NCBI RefSeq assembly: GCF_029867415.1
Contig: NC_081180.1
Location: 25,382,808 to 25,446,807 of the forward strand
Reading direction: 5' to 3'
DNA length: 64,000 nucleotides
From: Vicia villosa
Lineage: Eukaryota; Streptophyta; Magnoliopsida; Fabales; Fabaceae
Shown here: positions 33,240 to 45,799 of the stretch, one piece after another
Layout of the letters: each line of letters opens with the position of its first letter
Position numbering within the stretch: position 1 is the stretch's first letter
Notes under the pieces: generated by a model
What the model was told of the DNA's origin: nothing
Databases searched by the model: none
What the model saw: the letters and a program-made list of their open reading frames with translations, nothing else
Program-made: the position numbers and the translations under genes

Positions 33240-35590
33240 AGCCAATCACGTTCTACCTTGAAGAGATTCCCAAGGGAGCTCCCTAACTCTCACATATATC
33301 TCCTTGTCCGAGCAAAAATGGCTAACTTTGACGTTCGCCAAATCCTGGTCGATCAAGGAAGTTCTGTCGATATCATGTACTCTCAGCTGTTGAGAACACT
33401 CCAACTCGACGATTCTCACCTGAATGCCTACGTGGGATCCGACCTCCAAGGCTTCAACGACACCACTACCAAACATTGGGGTTACGTGGAGTTGCTCGTC
33501 ATCTTCGGAGAAGTGGAAACAACAAGACAAGTCAAGACCAGGTTCCTGGTGATCGACTGCTCGTCCCTGTACAACTGCATCTTAGGCCGACCAATGTTAG
33601 TCGAGATGACGGCGGTACCCTCAACAGTCCATCTCAAGTTGAAATACTACAACAAGAAAGGCCATGTCGTCACCATGCAGGGCAACATTGAAGCTATTAT
33701 GAGATTCTTTGATGCAATGATGAAGGGACTCGATTCAGCTCCATTAATAAGGAGCTGAATCGAGTCCCTTAACGTCAGAGCAGTCGACCTCGACGCACAC
33801 TTCACCAAAAATGAGCTGAAGAAACACAGAGAAGACACACACCTGCCTGCGGAAACCGTCCATCCTGTTCGTCTAATTCCTCACGGAGACTTCGAGTTCA
33901 TTATCCTGGGCAATGACCCCAACAAAAGTGTGAAGATCGGAACAGGACTCCCCGACCTGGCGAAGAAGCAGCTCAAGGCATGCCTAAGACAGAATGTTGA
34001 TTTGTTTGCTTGGAGTGCAGCCGAGATGTCCGGACTCAACCCTGAGGTCTCCTGTCATCAACTGACCATCGGCCCCGTCGCTAGGGTTGTAGTTCAATGT
34101 AGGCGTAGGCAGTCTCCCGAAAAAGCGGAGGCTGCCGAGAAAGTTGTAAAAGACCTCTTAAAGGCAAATTTTATTTCCCAGGCCAAGTATTCAACTTGGA
34201 TCTCAAACGTTGTATTGGTAAAAAAATCTAATGGAAAATGGAGAATGTGTGTTGGTTATACCAATCTTAACAGAGCATGTCCCAAGGATACATATCCACT
34301 ACCTAATATTGATAGGCTGGTCGACAACTCGGCCAGTTGTAAATTGTTATCATTTATGGACGCAATCTTAGGTTATAATCAAATACCTATGAAAAAAAGC
34401 GACAAACAATGCACGACTTTCATGACGGAGTCAGACAACCATTACTACAACGTAATGACCTTCGGCCTAAAAAACGTCGGAGCAACTTACCAGCGAATGA
34501 TGAACAAATTGTTCCACGGTGAGATAGGAGACATCCTCGAAGTTTACATGGACTACATGATCGTGAAGTCGAGAGAGGAGGTCGACCACACAGGTCATCT
34601 AAAAAAAGTCTTCGATCAGGCGAGCAAGTATAAAATGAGATTCAACTTGGAGAAGTGCACTTTCGGAGCCCGAACAGGTAAATTTCTCGGTTTCTACCTA
34701 ACTGAATGAGGAATCAAAGCCAACCCCGATAAATGCCGAGCATTCTCCGAGTTCCCCACTCCGAGCATGAAAAAATCAATTCAAAATCTCAATGAAATGC
34801 TAACGTCATTATCTCGGTTCGTGGCGAAATCCGCCCAACACGCTCTCCCATTTTTTAAACTTTTACGCAAAGAGGTAACCTTTGAATGGACCGACGAGTG
34901 CGAGCGAGCACTCCTCCATCTCAAACAGGACCTCTCGCGACCCTTGGTCGTGTCGCGACCAGAGAACGAGGAGACATTGTATCTCTACCTAGCCGTCTCA
35001 GCCGAGGCCGTCAACGCAGCTCTCATACGCGAAACGTCTGACGGGCAGAAACCCGTGTACTTCACAAGAAAAGCCCTTCAAGGGCCTTAGGTAAGGTACC
35101 AATAGATCGGGAAGGTTGCATTGACACTTATCAACGCATCCAGGAGGTGGGGATACTACTTCCTATCGCACACCATCGTCGTACAAACCGACCAACCCAT
35201 AAAACAACATCTTGGTTGACCAGATATGGCCGGTAGGATGCTGAAGTGGTCCCTCGAACTGTCAAAGTTTGACATCCAGTACGAGAGTAGGAAATCCCTC
35301 AAAGCACAAGTCCTGGCCGACTTCGTCATAGAAATGACACTGGTCGACGTCTTAATCGAGGAAACCAAGGTGTGGACCATCTTCGTCGACAGAGCCTCCA
35401 ACTCACAGAAAGCAGGACAGATATCATACTTGAGAACGAATAGGGTATCGTCGTCGAATTTTCTCTAATTCTATCTTTCTCGACATCAAACAACCAGGCC
35501 GAATACGAAGCCCTACTAACCGGACGTCGCCTCGCTAAGGACCTAGGTGCTCGGAAAGTAAAATTGCTTTATACTGATAGCGTATTCTAA
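33240..35590 (+). pseudogene. pol: pol of the Tat-like element: protease, RT, RNase H, disrupted
   Basis: 33258-33758: aspartic protease (ILVDQGSSVDIMY, with flap-side YNCILGRPML). 33930-34709: reverse transcriptase (VVLVKKSNGKWRMCVGYTNL, YPLPNIDRLVDN, MTFGLKNVGATYQRMMNKLF). The catalytic box reads YMDYM at 34544-34558 instead of Y-x-D-D, so one catalytic Asp is lost. 34767-35090: RNase H N-terminal part (FEWTDECERALLHLKQ, YLYLAVSAEAVNAALIRE). 35226-35590: the rest (MLKWSLELSKFDIQYE, VDRASNSQKAG) and a broken EYEALLTG-like stretch. Stops near 33756, 34708, 35088 and 35466 separate the pieces. The sequence ends near 35590 before integrase. Confidence 0.88.
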
Positions 35591-36257
35591 TTAATCTCTA
35601 TTTTTAAAATTAAAAATATATAATAATATAATAATTTAACTTTTGTGATCATATAAAATTAAAAATTATTCATATTATCATAGTATTTTAATATAGCACA
35701 ATTTAATTCATACAATATTTATGTACTCAGCACTGATACAACCATATAATCACTTTTCTATTGTATGAATTAAAAATATATAATAATTTAATAATTTAAT
35801 TTTTATGATCATATAATAATTATGAATTATTCCTATTATCATACAATTTTAACATAGGACAACTTAATTCATACCATATTTATGATTGATACCATATTTA
35901 TCTATTCAACACTGATATAACCATACAATTTATTTTCTATTTGTTACTACATATTTCCCAGTTTGGATATAGAATGATTTTAATTTTTTTGGTTAAATAA
36001 TATTTTATTTATAAAACATACATAAGTGATTGTGCAAAGATACAACTACTTTGTTAAAATTTTATTAATAGGTTTTATTTTCTAATATATTTTTTACACG
36101 GATCATTCTTTATACATGGCGGTTCTATAAGTAGTTTACCCATTTGTCATAATAAAACGAAGACATGCAATTTATTCAATTATTTCAAATTATTTATTAT
36201 AAGATATTTATATGAAAAAATAAATGTATTAATAATGTAAAATAATTTTCTGCGTTT
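35591..36257. repeat. AT-rich DNA with a direct repeat of about 158 bp
   Basis: 'aattaaaaatatataataat' starts at about 35606 and 35766. Both units continue through 'tttaattcata', 'caatatttat' and 'cactgatayaaccata'. No gene seen. Confidence 0.7.
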
Positions 36258-36408
36258 AATGGATATGCACTGTCATCCAATAAAAAATTATCAATCTGCC
36301 ATGTCATTAAATTCTCTTAAAAATAAAAGAGTGTTTTAATTGAATATATGATTGCGATTGGTTGACATTGTAAAACTATTTTACACTGTCAGTGCATTAC
36401 CCATTTTA
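36258..36408. mobile_element. Partly deleted MITE, same family as 25078-25243
   Basis: The right end 'aaactattttacactgtcag' plus 'tgcatta' is nearly identical to the right end of the earlier copy. The left end 'tgcactgtcatccaataaaa' lacks the inner part of the TIR. The middle shares 'atgtcatta' words. Confidence 0.6.
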
Positions 36409-37741
36409 CGCATTTTCTCTAATTTTATACTGTCTAATTTTATACGGTTAAATGTCAATCAATAATTATCAAATTAAAATAAATTTTTTAAATTATTTAT
36501 ATGAAATGACATAATAATATATTTTTATTTTTATTGTATGAAATATAAAACTTTTTTATATAGATTTCTATTAAACTCTATATTAAGAACATTATTGATC
36601 CAAATAAACTATAATTTTATCATTTACCTTTTACTAGTTAGGAAGTTTCTTTTTTTATTATAATTTCACAATTTTATCTTTCTTCTACTTAGATTGTTTT
36701 TTAATTGGGAGTATGCCAGACATTACATAGACATTACATATAAATGGTCAATTTGAAGTATTTATAAATCTTATGCAATTTTTGTTTTGACTACTCAAAT
36801 ATTCAAATGATGACACAAAACTTAATATTATTTATAATGAAAGATGTGCTATTCTTTCTTTGTTTAAATTAAGTTTGTTAAGATTACTAAATATTTTGAA
36901 AGTAGTTCAAATATTATCTATATCTATATAATATAATTTTAATTACTTTCGACAAATGATGGTAATCTTAATTATAACTAAAATTACTAAAAATATGAAT
37001 CGGAATAGAGTCATATATTAATAAATTATACATATTTTTTATTTTTATCAAAATTATTATAGTTGTTCTAATTTCTATTTATTCTTAAATATTTCTTCAC
37101 ATTTATAAAGAAATAGAATCCCAAATTGAGAAATTTAAAAATTTTCTTATAATTATTTTTAAAAACATACCGGTACAATTAAGCTAAACATACTTAATTA
37201 CAATTTTATTAATCTATTTTAACTTATTGGTGAGACTATTTATTCTATTTTGAATTAAAATAGTTTTGATCACATTTTTATACTCAATATGGTTTTGTAT
37301 CCAATTTTAAATTTATGAAACTTATTAAATTATTATATAAATGTCTCTGTGAAACTTTAAAAATAATAAATATAAATTAAAAATCATTAAAAAATAATAC
37401 GTAATTAATTTTCAATTAAAAAACATGAAAAAAAGATTAAAAGAGTTTGAATTTAAAATATGTAAATTTGTTTTGTGAATAATTTAAAGTAAGGATATCA
37501 AAATTTAATTAAGTTAAAATATAGTATTTTCTTTTCTGGTAACATAAAATATAGTATATTAATATTTGATGAATAAGGTAACTTAACTAATATGTTTTAC
37601 TTGAATTAAATGAGTGTAAATTATCGAACTATAGTTAATACTTGACAACAATATTTATTATTGAGTTAAATGTGTTTAAACTATTAGTCTAGAATTTAAT
37701 TTTTGACGACATTATTTAATTATATTTATTTATTGGGTCAT
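36409..37741. other. AT-rich intergenic DNA
   Basis: Long A/T tracts, no ORF or repeat signature that I can support. Confidence 0.5.
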
Positions 37742-37878
37742 GTTAACGAGTGTCCTGGAGTACTCTTTAAGCCTTTCATATAAAGAAAAAAATTTGCTAT
37801 TTTCATTTCTAAAACATTAAATATAAGTATTATTTACTTTTTTAAACACTTAACAAGTGTCTCTGGGGCACTCGTTAG
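37742..37878. mobile_element. Small MITE, about 137 bp
   Basis: 30-bp imperfect terminal inverted repeats: GTTAACGAGTGTCCTGGAGT... at 37742-37771 and the complement of 37849-37878, CTAACGAGTGCCCCAGAGAC.... The interior is AT-rich. Confidence 0.7.
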
Positions 37879-39828
37879 TATTTCCTATATTTATTAAGAT
37901 AAATAAATTATTAAAATTTATAAATTAATAACTTTAAAAATATTATTTTTATTTAATATTATTACTTTTTAATTAAAAAAATATAAAAACATTCATTAAT
38001 AATTTTTTAATAATTATTTAAAAATAAAAATAATTATTAATATTCATTAAATACAATTTATCCAAAATCACAAAAGTCTAGAACATGTTCTTATTAATGA
38101 CTCTTCTCAAAGTGTGGAACCGGCTAGTTTCTGATTGGGTCTTAGTTCAGTTAACCGATTGGCTGCTTGATAAGTTTAGATTAGCTCAGCTGAAAGACAA
38201 TGTAACGCATAAAGTATATCCAATCCAAATCCTGCAGTAACATAGGAGTAATAAAATTCTTGTAACCTTTTTACCACTTTTAAGGAAGATATGTTTTCTA
38301 CACCACGTGTACTCACTAGCATACATCTATCTGATGCTTCTATTTTTGTATCTGATGCAGCAGCCACCAATGAGCCATGAGAATTATATAATTGTCTTAA
38401 TGTTTAGTGAATTTCATAGGAGAATTAATTAGCTAACGTTCAACACCGACATAACTTTTTCTAATAGCTCTAGTATATAAGGACATATATGTCATATCAC
38501 GTGCTCTATATTGACTCTGGTATCAGTGCTGTTGCACGACCACAAGCTGAGAGAAAAGTTGAAAGGTATTTATATATGCACAAAATCTCACACCTATTTT
38601 GTTTGTTTTGCAATCTTACATGAGTGTGACTTTAATTAATTATGAGATAATACAAATTTATTTTAATTTAAAATAATTAAATATAAAATATATTTTTAAT
38701 TTAATAATTTAATAATTCAATAATGAAAAATTTATATGTAAAAAATAAATAAAAGAGATATTAAATATTCGAACACGTGTCTCTACAATTGTTTCGAAAA
38801 AAAACTAATTTTAAATTAATTTAAATATTATCGAAAAAATTGAACCGTAATTCACTAGTTTACATCAATTTAATTCAACTAACACATATCAGTTGAACTG
38901 TCTAACTCATCTCACTGTAATAAAAGTTATTTAAATAATAAATTTTATTAAAAAAATTTAAATTTGGATAAATAATTTACATTCATCTACTCAACTAACA
39001 CATATTAATTTAATTGATCTTATCTTATTATCTCAAAAAAAATAATTTGAATAATAATTTTCAATAAAAAATCTCATTTGAATTTATAGTCTAACTTTTA
39101 GATATAAAGCCATTTATTTTTAGAAATATTTATAGAAAAGTAAGTTAAACCATAAATTTAAGTATGCAAAATTAATTATACAAATAAAAGTAGTTTAATT
39201 TCTAATTTAATCTTAAATTAACTTTTCTACCTCTCTTAAATATCAATCTTGACTATTCTAAAGGTAGAAACCAACCTACATTAATGAAAATATAGACAAT
39301 ACATACAAACGTTCTTAAACGCATGTCTTGAAGACATTTCTTTAGGAAAATCTTCATATAAAAATATTTTTTTTAAAGCACTAGTCAAATACTTTTATAA
39401 AGCAATAAATACACTATATTTGGCCAAAAGTTCTCTCTTTTATAGTATGATAAACAATGCTATCAAGATACTTATTAACATTTTTAAAAATTATTATTAT
39501 TTTTATCATAAACTAAATCACTTTTCAAGATAAAATTATCTCAAACTATAAATTGCTTTACAATTTCAATAAAATAATAAAAACTTATTTTAATAATATT
39601 TTAATAATACACTATCTTATATTTATTATATTATTATTATTATTATTTTAATCTCCATTTAGATATGTTAAAAAAAAATCATAATTTCACTACTTGTTTA
39701 ATTTTATAGATTTTTTTTAAAGAAATCTTGTGTAGATTTTGACATAGATTTGTAATAACTTGTAATAAAGAAAGTGAAAAATAAAAACTGAGATTATTTA
39801 TGGTATTTTGTGTGATGTGTTTGGCGCG
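37879..39828. other. Intergenic DNA upstream of the zinc-finger gene
   Basis: AT-rich. The stretch 38090-38570 is less AT-rich and holds a 64-codon minus-strand frame that I could not link to any family. It may be an old gene or transposon fragment. Confidence 0.4.
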
Positions 39829-39837
39829 TATAAAAAA
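39829..39837 (+). promoter_or_regulatory. Possible TATA box of the zinc-finger gene
   Basis: TATAAAAAA, about 400 bp before the start codon. It is followed after about 130 bp by a GA-rich leader (39960-40010) typical of plant 5' untranslated regions. The transcription start is not determinable here. Confidence 0.35.
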
Positions 39838-40039
39838 CGTACGTAGATAAAAATAAACCAACCATATCTCCCACCAATAAAAAAGAGGCTCTTACAAAGT
39901 AAATAAATAAAAAAGACCAGAATTTATTAATATTAATTAATAAAAAACGCTTTGGAAAACGGAAAGAGAAAGTGGAGAGAGAAAGAGGAGAGAGAAAGAG
40001 AGAGACCAAAGCAGTATAGAATAGAAGAAACAGAGACGC

Positions 40040-40040
<1 letters not shown>

Positions 40041-40072
<32 letters not shown>

Positions 40073-40078
40073 GTGTGT
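40041..40078 (+). repeat. (GTT)10(GT)4 microsatellite in the 5' untranslated region
   Basis: Ten GTT units then GTGTGTGTG, preceded by GA-rich and followed by (GA)n sequence, within the presumed leader of the zinc-finger gene. Confidence 0.9.
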
Positions 40079-40233
40079 GAGAGAAGAGAGAGAAAGAAAC
40101 CCCTTAAATCCGAACCTGTTTCTCACTCTAGTTTCTTCATTCACACGCTTTTCATCGAAACCTTTCATTCTGTGTTTTGAGAGAGAGAAGGTTTTCCAGA
40201 TTGCGTCCTTTTTGGCCTCGTTTGGTCCGTACA

Positions 40234-43200
40234 ATGGAACGGTACGGCCGAGTGAATGAAGGGTCGCAATCTGATCCGACGCCGGAATGGACTGTTGCTG
40301 CTGGTGAGGCCACGAATGAAGGTGATTGTGTCTGCATTCTTAATTTTGTTTTTTTTGTTTGTTTTGATTTGTGGTTTTTGAGGAATGTGAGAGTGTGATG
40401 GAAGTGATTTTGGTGTTTGGTTTTTGAATGTGGCAGGGTATGGATTGGTGGGTGTTGAATCGTATCCTCTGCGGCCTGATGAAGCTGATTGTATCTATTA
40501 TTTGAGGACGGGTTTTTGCGGTTATGGTTTGAGGTGTCGGTTTAACCATCCACGTGACCGTGGCGCGGTAAATGTTTTTGTTTTTGTTTGTTAAGGTTTT
40601 TATTTCAAGGGTTTTTGTTTGTTGAGTTCTCGATGTGATCCTCTCTGGTTCTGTTCTATGAATGTGTTTGATCTTGTTTTGTTTCTGTGTGCAGTTTGGA
40701 GGAGCTAAGGTTTAAATAGTTATAACGCTTTTAACTAGTGGAATTGTGTCTTGTTTTATTTTGAATTGTATCGGTTAATTTCACTTGATTGCATGAGATT
40801 GAGGTTGTGCATTGGAGACTGATTGAGATTTGAGGATTTGTTTCTGTGCTGCTTAGGTTATTGGAGCTGCGAGGATTGCAGGGGAGTATCCGGAACGAGT
40901 TGGACAGCCAGTGTGCCAGGTACTTAGTTTTGCTTCTGCTCAATTGCGGGCTGCATGCATACCGATTGATGATTGAGTGCTGCATGCATATCGATTGATG
41001 ATTGAGTTTCACAATTGATGCTGTCATTCCTTTCTGCTGTGGAAAACAATCTGTCAGCATTGTTTTAAGAACCAAACGGGACATTGATCTGATCAGGTTG
41101 CAGATCAAATGTTTTAAACTGATAGAACCAGTACGAAACGACAATAGAACTGCTCAAATAACACTGAACCGTAGACAGTGTCGGTTCATGGTTCAATCAG
41201 ATGGAATGTTCAATTTGGTTTTCAGAACATTGATGTTGAGTAGTTTTGTTTTGCATGCATGTCAGTTTGGGAGTGAAGTTGAGTTTTCTTTTGTTTTGCA
41301 TGCATGCATGTTAGTTTGGGATGAAGATGAGTTTTATTTTGGTTTGATTGTCTTCAAAATCAGTTGTTTTCCTTTTGTATTGACGATATCTGCTTATTGT
41401 TAAACTGCAGTATTATGTAAGGACCGGATCGTGCAAATTTGGTGCTTCATGCAAGTATCACCATCCTAGACAAACAGCAGGAGCTACTGCCCCCGTGTCG
41501 CTAAATCATTATGGATATCCTTTGCGAGTGGTTTGTTTCACTATATTTTTTGTACCATGAGATTTCGTTACTGCTGTGCTCACATTTCTCTATCGTGAAT
41601 GCAGTTTGTTCTGATTATTGAGTTGTTGTAAATAATTGTAACAGGGTGAGAAAGAGTGTTCCTACTATGTGAAAACAGGACAATGCAAGTTTGGTGTAAC
41701 TTGTAAATTCCATCATCCACAGGCCACCGGTGTCCAAACCGGTGTCCAATTGCTAGCACCATCACCAGCTCCCCAAGTTACACCTCTGTCTATGCCAGTT
41801 CAGGCACCAATTTATCAAACTGTACAGCCTCCACCCGGTCCTTCACAACAACAATACAGTGTCCTGGTCGCGAGGCCACCTCTGCTGCATGGCTCGTTTG
41901 TCCAGGGTCCCTACGGGCCTTTGGTAGTGTCCCCCACCATGGTACCTTTTCAAGGTTGGAGCCCTTATCATCAGGTATGTCCACGATTTTTGTTTGATTG
42001 CTTACTCGAGTTATATTATACGTTCTTTCGTTGAAGCTGTTGAGTGCTTGATGCAGGCTCCAGCAGCAAGTCCTGTACTTCCTTCGAGTGCTCCGTTGAG
42101 TGTTGTTCCACCACAGATTTATGGGATAACTCAGCTACCTTCACCGACAACTGTCTTTACTGGACAGTATCAGCCTTCTGGTTCCTCAGCTGGTCCTTCA
42201 GGCAGTAGTCAGACTCAGAAGGAACACTCATTACCCGAAAGGCCTGATCAGCAGGAATGTCATCATTACATGAAAACGGGGGAGTGTAAATTTGGTTCTT
42301 CATGTAGATATCATCATCCGCGGGACACAGGTGCACCAAAAGTGATCTTTAGTCCTGCCGGTCTTCCTCTGCGCCCGGTAATGATTGCCTTTCTACTCAT
42401 TTTCACTCCGGTACTCGAATTTATTTGTGAATAACATTTTTACTAAACATTATATGATTTCTGTCTTCTACTATTTTTTGGGTAACCAGTCATTATAATA
42501 GATAACTGTAAGGTATAACGAAATTGACTTCTTAACTTTGTTGCTTGCTATATTTATTATTGCTTAAATACATGATTCAATTTTCAAACTATGCATAAAG
42601 TTTAGTTTTCAATTCATCTTTTATTATTGAAAAGAAATCACTGCAGAACCATTTGTTATTTTTTGTTTTTCTTGTTAGTTTGTTCATATTTAAAGTTAAC
42701 TCTTTCCTGGGATCATTTTTTCTCTCCATACGTTGGGTTATACACGCCTGTCTGGTTTCTACGACTTGAATTAACTGTGCATGTTTTACTAGGAATTTAT
42801 AAGAGTAGCATTGAGTATGCATGTATAGGAAGATTCTTCACCCCTTCCCCCGAACAAAAAAAAAAGTGAAGTGATTTTCAGAATAAGTTTTCTGGATGAA
42901 CGTGTTGAATAATATTTTCTGGATGAACGTGTTGAATAATTTATAAGTAAGCTCCTCTTTCAAATCTTCTGCTGTCGGTATGTTCTTTTGCCAGGGCAGA
43001 ATTTTGTCTTTAGAGCTTACTACACTGCTAAATTTGTCTATTCAGTTGAAATTTTATTCCGTTTTGTTAATGATTGTTGATTTCATTCACAAATTCTTAT
43101 TTTATCAAGAATCTTATGCTTTTGTTTTTATAATCAGGGGGCACAACCTTGCACTCATTATACGCAGCGTGGAATTTGTAAGTTTGGATCTGCATGCAGA

Positions 43201-43539
43201 TTTGATCATCCTATAGGATCCCTGAGTTACAGTCCATCTGCTTCTTCCCTAGCTGATATGCCGGTTGCACCCTATCCCGTTGGTTCCTCCATTGGCACCC
43301 TTGCTCCATCATCCTCATCATCCGAGTTGAGGCCTGAACTTGCCTTAGGATCCAGCATAGAGTCCGCTTCATCCAGAATGTCATCATCAATGAGCACATC
43401 GACTGCATTAGCTGGATTGACTTTATCGACTGTTCTACCGGTTTCTCTATCAAGTAGCCAGCCATCTGCTCAGAGTTCCAGTTCTTTAGCAACTCCCAGT
43501 GCCACCACAAGTAGCACTGTTCCTCACACCTCAAGCTAA
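40234..43539 (+). CDS. CCCH-type zinc finger protein, ZFN-like (five fingers), seven exons
   Basis: Exons: 40234-40321, 40437-40567, 40857-40919, 41411-41527, 41645-41974, 42057-42377, 43138-43539. All introns are GT...AG. The joined frame is 1452 nt, encoding 483 aa. Five C-x8-C-x5-C-x3-H fingers lie at residues 48-67, 93-112, 138-157, 311-330 and 355-374, each with the (Y/H)Y(L/V/M)(R/K)TG(x)CKFG-type core. A 150-residue Pro/Gln/Ser-rich linker separates fingers 3 and 4. The tail is Ser/Thr-rich ([20 protein letters not shown]). Finger number, spacing and the MERYGR start match plant ZFN-like CCCH proteins, nuclear proteins that bind RNA or DNA. The start ATG is the first in frame after the GA-rich leader. 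The segment between MERYGR and finger 1 looks shorter than I recall for the family, so an exon boundary may differ or an exon may be skipped. Targets cannot be read from the sequence. Confidence 0.92.
40950..41007. repeat. 29-bp tandem duplication in intron 3
   Basis: Two copies of GCTGCATGCATAYCGATTGA... with one difference, in the third intron of the zinc-finger gene. A second, longer duplication containing TTTTGCATGCATG is at about 41247-41341. Confidence 0.9.
41059..41231. mobile_element. Possible hAT-like MITE in intron 3
   Basis: The ends 'tgttttaagaaccaaacggg' and (complement) 'tgttctgaaaaccaaattga' form an imperfect inverted repeat. The inside has 'gatctgatcaggttgcagat' and 'gtcggttcatggttcaatca', the style of common plant hAT MITEs. 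No clear 8-bp duplication was found. Confidence 0.4.
42887..42940. repeat. 27-bp tandem duplication in intron 6
   Basis: 'ttttctggatgaacgtgttg' plus 'aataat' is present twice back to back. Confidence 0.9.
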
Positions 43540-43740
43540 GCAATGTGAATGTATTCCTCATTATTTCTCCATTCTATCTCAATTTTTCACTCGGCCCGTC
43601 TCAAAAATAGTCTTTACTTTTAAGTTATCATCCCTTCAGGCCTAACACTCATTGCACCAAACAATTGTCTTTGTGTTCATATAAATCTTTTCATGGCCAT
43701 CTCTTTGATCTTGAATAAACCATGGCCATCATACACGCAC
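43540..43740 (+). other. Probable 3' untranslated region of the zinc-finger gene
   Basis: Follows the TAA stop. It contains AATAAA at 43714-43719, a candidate polyadenylation signal about 175 bp after the stop codon. Confidence 0.5.
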
Positions 43741-45799
43741 CTTCCTCTTTGAATAACTTGAAGAGAATCTGCAAGTCCATTATGCACATGCCCATCCACA
43801 TGTCTACTTTTCATGCTTATTTATGCTTCAAACTTTTTTTTTGGTATGAGAAAATGTCCAGAACCAGAACTAGAACTAGAACCCTTTTTTGCATTTGGGA
43901 ATAATACTCTTTTCTGCTCAGAAGATCCTTTTTGCTATTATTCCCAACACCGTGAAGAGAAGTGTGAAGAGAAGTTATCAGGAGACAACAATGAGGTTTC
44001 ACATTGCTATCTTATATTACTTTCGAATACACCGTGGAGTTGTGACAAGTAAAATGCTTGACTTGTTGGTACTTAAATTTATTACAGAAAATACATATAT
44101 CAAGAAATAATTTTCTCTCCCATTTTATCGGTGTACTAGTACTTGCCAAACTTTTGTGTGAGATCTGGTGATCTTTGGAGGGATTTTTGTTGTTGTTAAT
44201 GTTGTTGTTGTTTCTCTTATTCCCGCTCATAATATTTGGTGATGTTTGTTGTAAGACTATTGTATTACAAGTAGAATAGACTTTACTCATCTTTTGCATC
44301 ATGATATGCAACAATGCAGCATGCAATTGAATTCTGAGTTGAAGATTGTGCCCATGTTCTGTTATACAGCTATTTCCAATTGAAATTCTCATGTTATATT
44401 CACCATGTGTCACTTCACCAACCCAACTAACGTGATACCAATAAATCTTCACAGGTTAACTTTGAAAATGACATATGAAACGAATTTAAGAGTTTGACTG
44501 ACTGCAGCAGAAAAAAACACAATTTTCAGTGTCTGGGAATTACAGTCACTGTTCACATTAAGGTTGGTTTCACAGTGGAAACCATTCATTTTGACTAGTA
44601 TAAATATGTGTGCATGGTTATGTCACGGAAAATAATGGTTTTTGCATTGAATTAACAAATTCTTACAAGGTTTTGCATCAGTCTTTCTTGTAGAAAAAAA
44701 TGTTGAGACATAAATTTCTCTTCTTTGAACTCGTGCTTATGCAACTTCCACCGAAACTCAGGCCATTGTCTTGTCAAGAACTTCGATCATTACGATGATT
44801 TTGCATGTTGGGTTTTTGTTAAATTCAACACTAACACTAATTTTGAAGGTTTAAACTTTGGTTTTTGCTAATAATCTTCCATCCAATTATTTCTTGTTCT
44901 AGTTATGGAAAATGACTTATTGTCTTGTAAACTGAATCAGTTTTGTGTGCTTTATATTTTGTTAAAAAAGGTGAATACAATTATCGCCATAGCTAGGATC
45001 AATGATGACAAATGTAAAACAAGAGAATATGGTTCAATCAAAGTTGTCTCGAAATTCACTTAGTTTTGTATTGGAAGTAGGAGTGTTAGACTCAATCAAG
45101 ACAAATTAGAGTTTGATAATTTGACATTTTTGTCTATGTCCTATGTTTATATTCCACAAACAGATGCGGTCGAACGACACATAACCACGTTATGAAGAGG
45201 ATATACATGAGTAGAGAAAACAAAAAGTATTGTAAAAGAGGAAAGATGAGGCCAAATATAAGGCACTTTGTATTCACAGTAATAGAAAAATCACTGCAAA
45301 ATGCAAATAGTGGGATAGGATTAGATTTTATAAGTCAAGTTTCTGTTAGTTAAGTTATTTATATTTTAATACAATTATCACAATTTTTTATGTTTTTAAC
45401 ACGTACAATCGATAAAATAAGTTATTTATATTTCTATATCTGTTTTTTTTTTTTTTTTTTACATTTATGTATTTCTTAGCTTTACTATTTGAAAATACTA
45501 ATACTTTTAAAAGAAATTAGATTACTCATACCTGATTAACAATTTTTTTTTTTTCATTGTAACTTTTTAAAATAAAAAGAATGATATTTAAATTATGACA
45601 CTTGACATGATATGATATACACTTGTTCACACAGTTATTGTAAAAGAGTTAAGACATAGATATCACTACTACATATACGATAATATTAAACTTTTATTTT
45701 TTTATATTAATGTCTTTAATTATTTTTTTATCAATATCGCGTTAATAAATTTTAATCATTTTAGATTGTATTTGTTAAAAAAACACAATGAAAGACAAT
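43741..45799. other. Intergenic DNA
   Basis: No gene recognised. Notable only: short 'agaac(c/t)' repeats at 43859-43881 and poly(T) runs near 45445 and 45546. Confidence 0.4.

Larger units (their letters stand above)
29932..35590 (+). mobile_element. Truncated Tat-like Ty3/gypsy element with a nested solo LTR
   Basis: Plus strand. In order: LTR 3' part ending at 30397, primer site TGGCGCCGTC..., leader, a 1314-bp solo LTR insertion (30561-31874), broken gag, protease, RT, RNase H, and the start of a second RNase H-like region. It stops abruptly near 35590 in AT-rich DNA. Integrase and the 3' LTR are missing. The primer site, the pol order and the run into an extra 'NQAEYEALLTG'-like RNase H match the Tat clade. 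Multiple stops and a changed RT catalytic motif show it is inactive. Confidence 0.85.

Noticed and set aside
38176..38370. 64-codon minus-strand ORF
   Set aside because: No recognisable domain, no splice context or conservation evidence.
39794..40234. Minus-strand 146-codon ORF over the 5' leader of the zinc-finger gene
   Set aside because: Contains a poly-Thr run from the (GTT)n microsatellite and lies antisense to the leader; a shadow.
43211..43561. Minus-strand ORF across the last exon of the zinc-finger gene
   Set aside because: Antisense shadow of exon 7, Met/Gln-rich due to complemented Ser codons.
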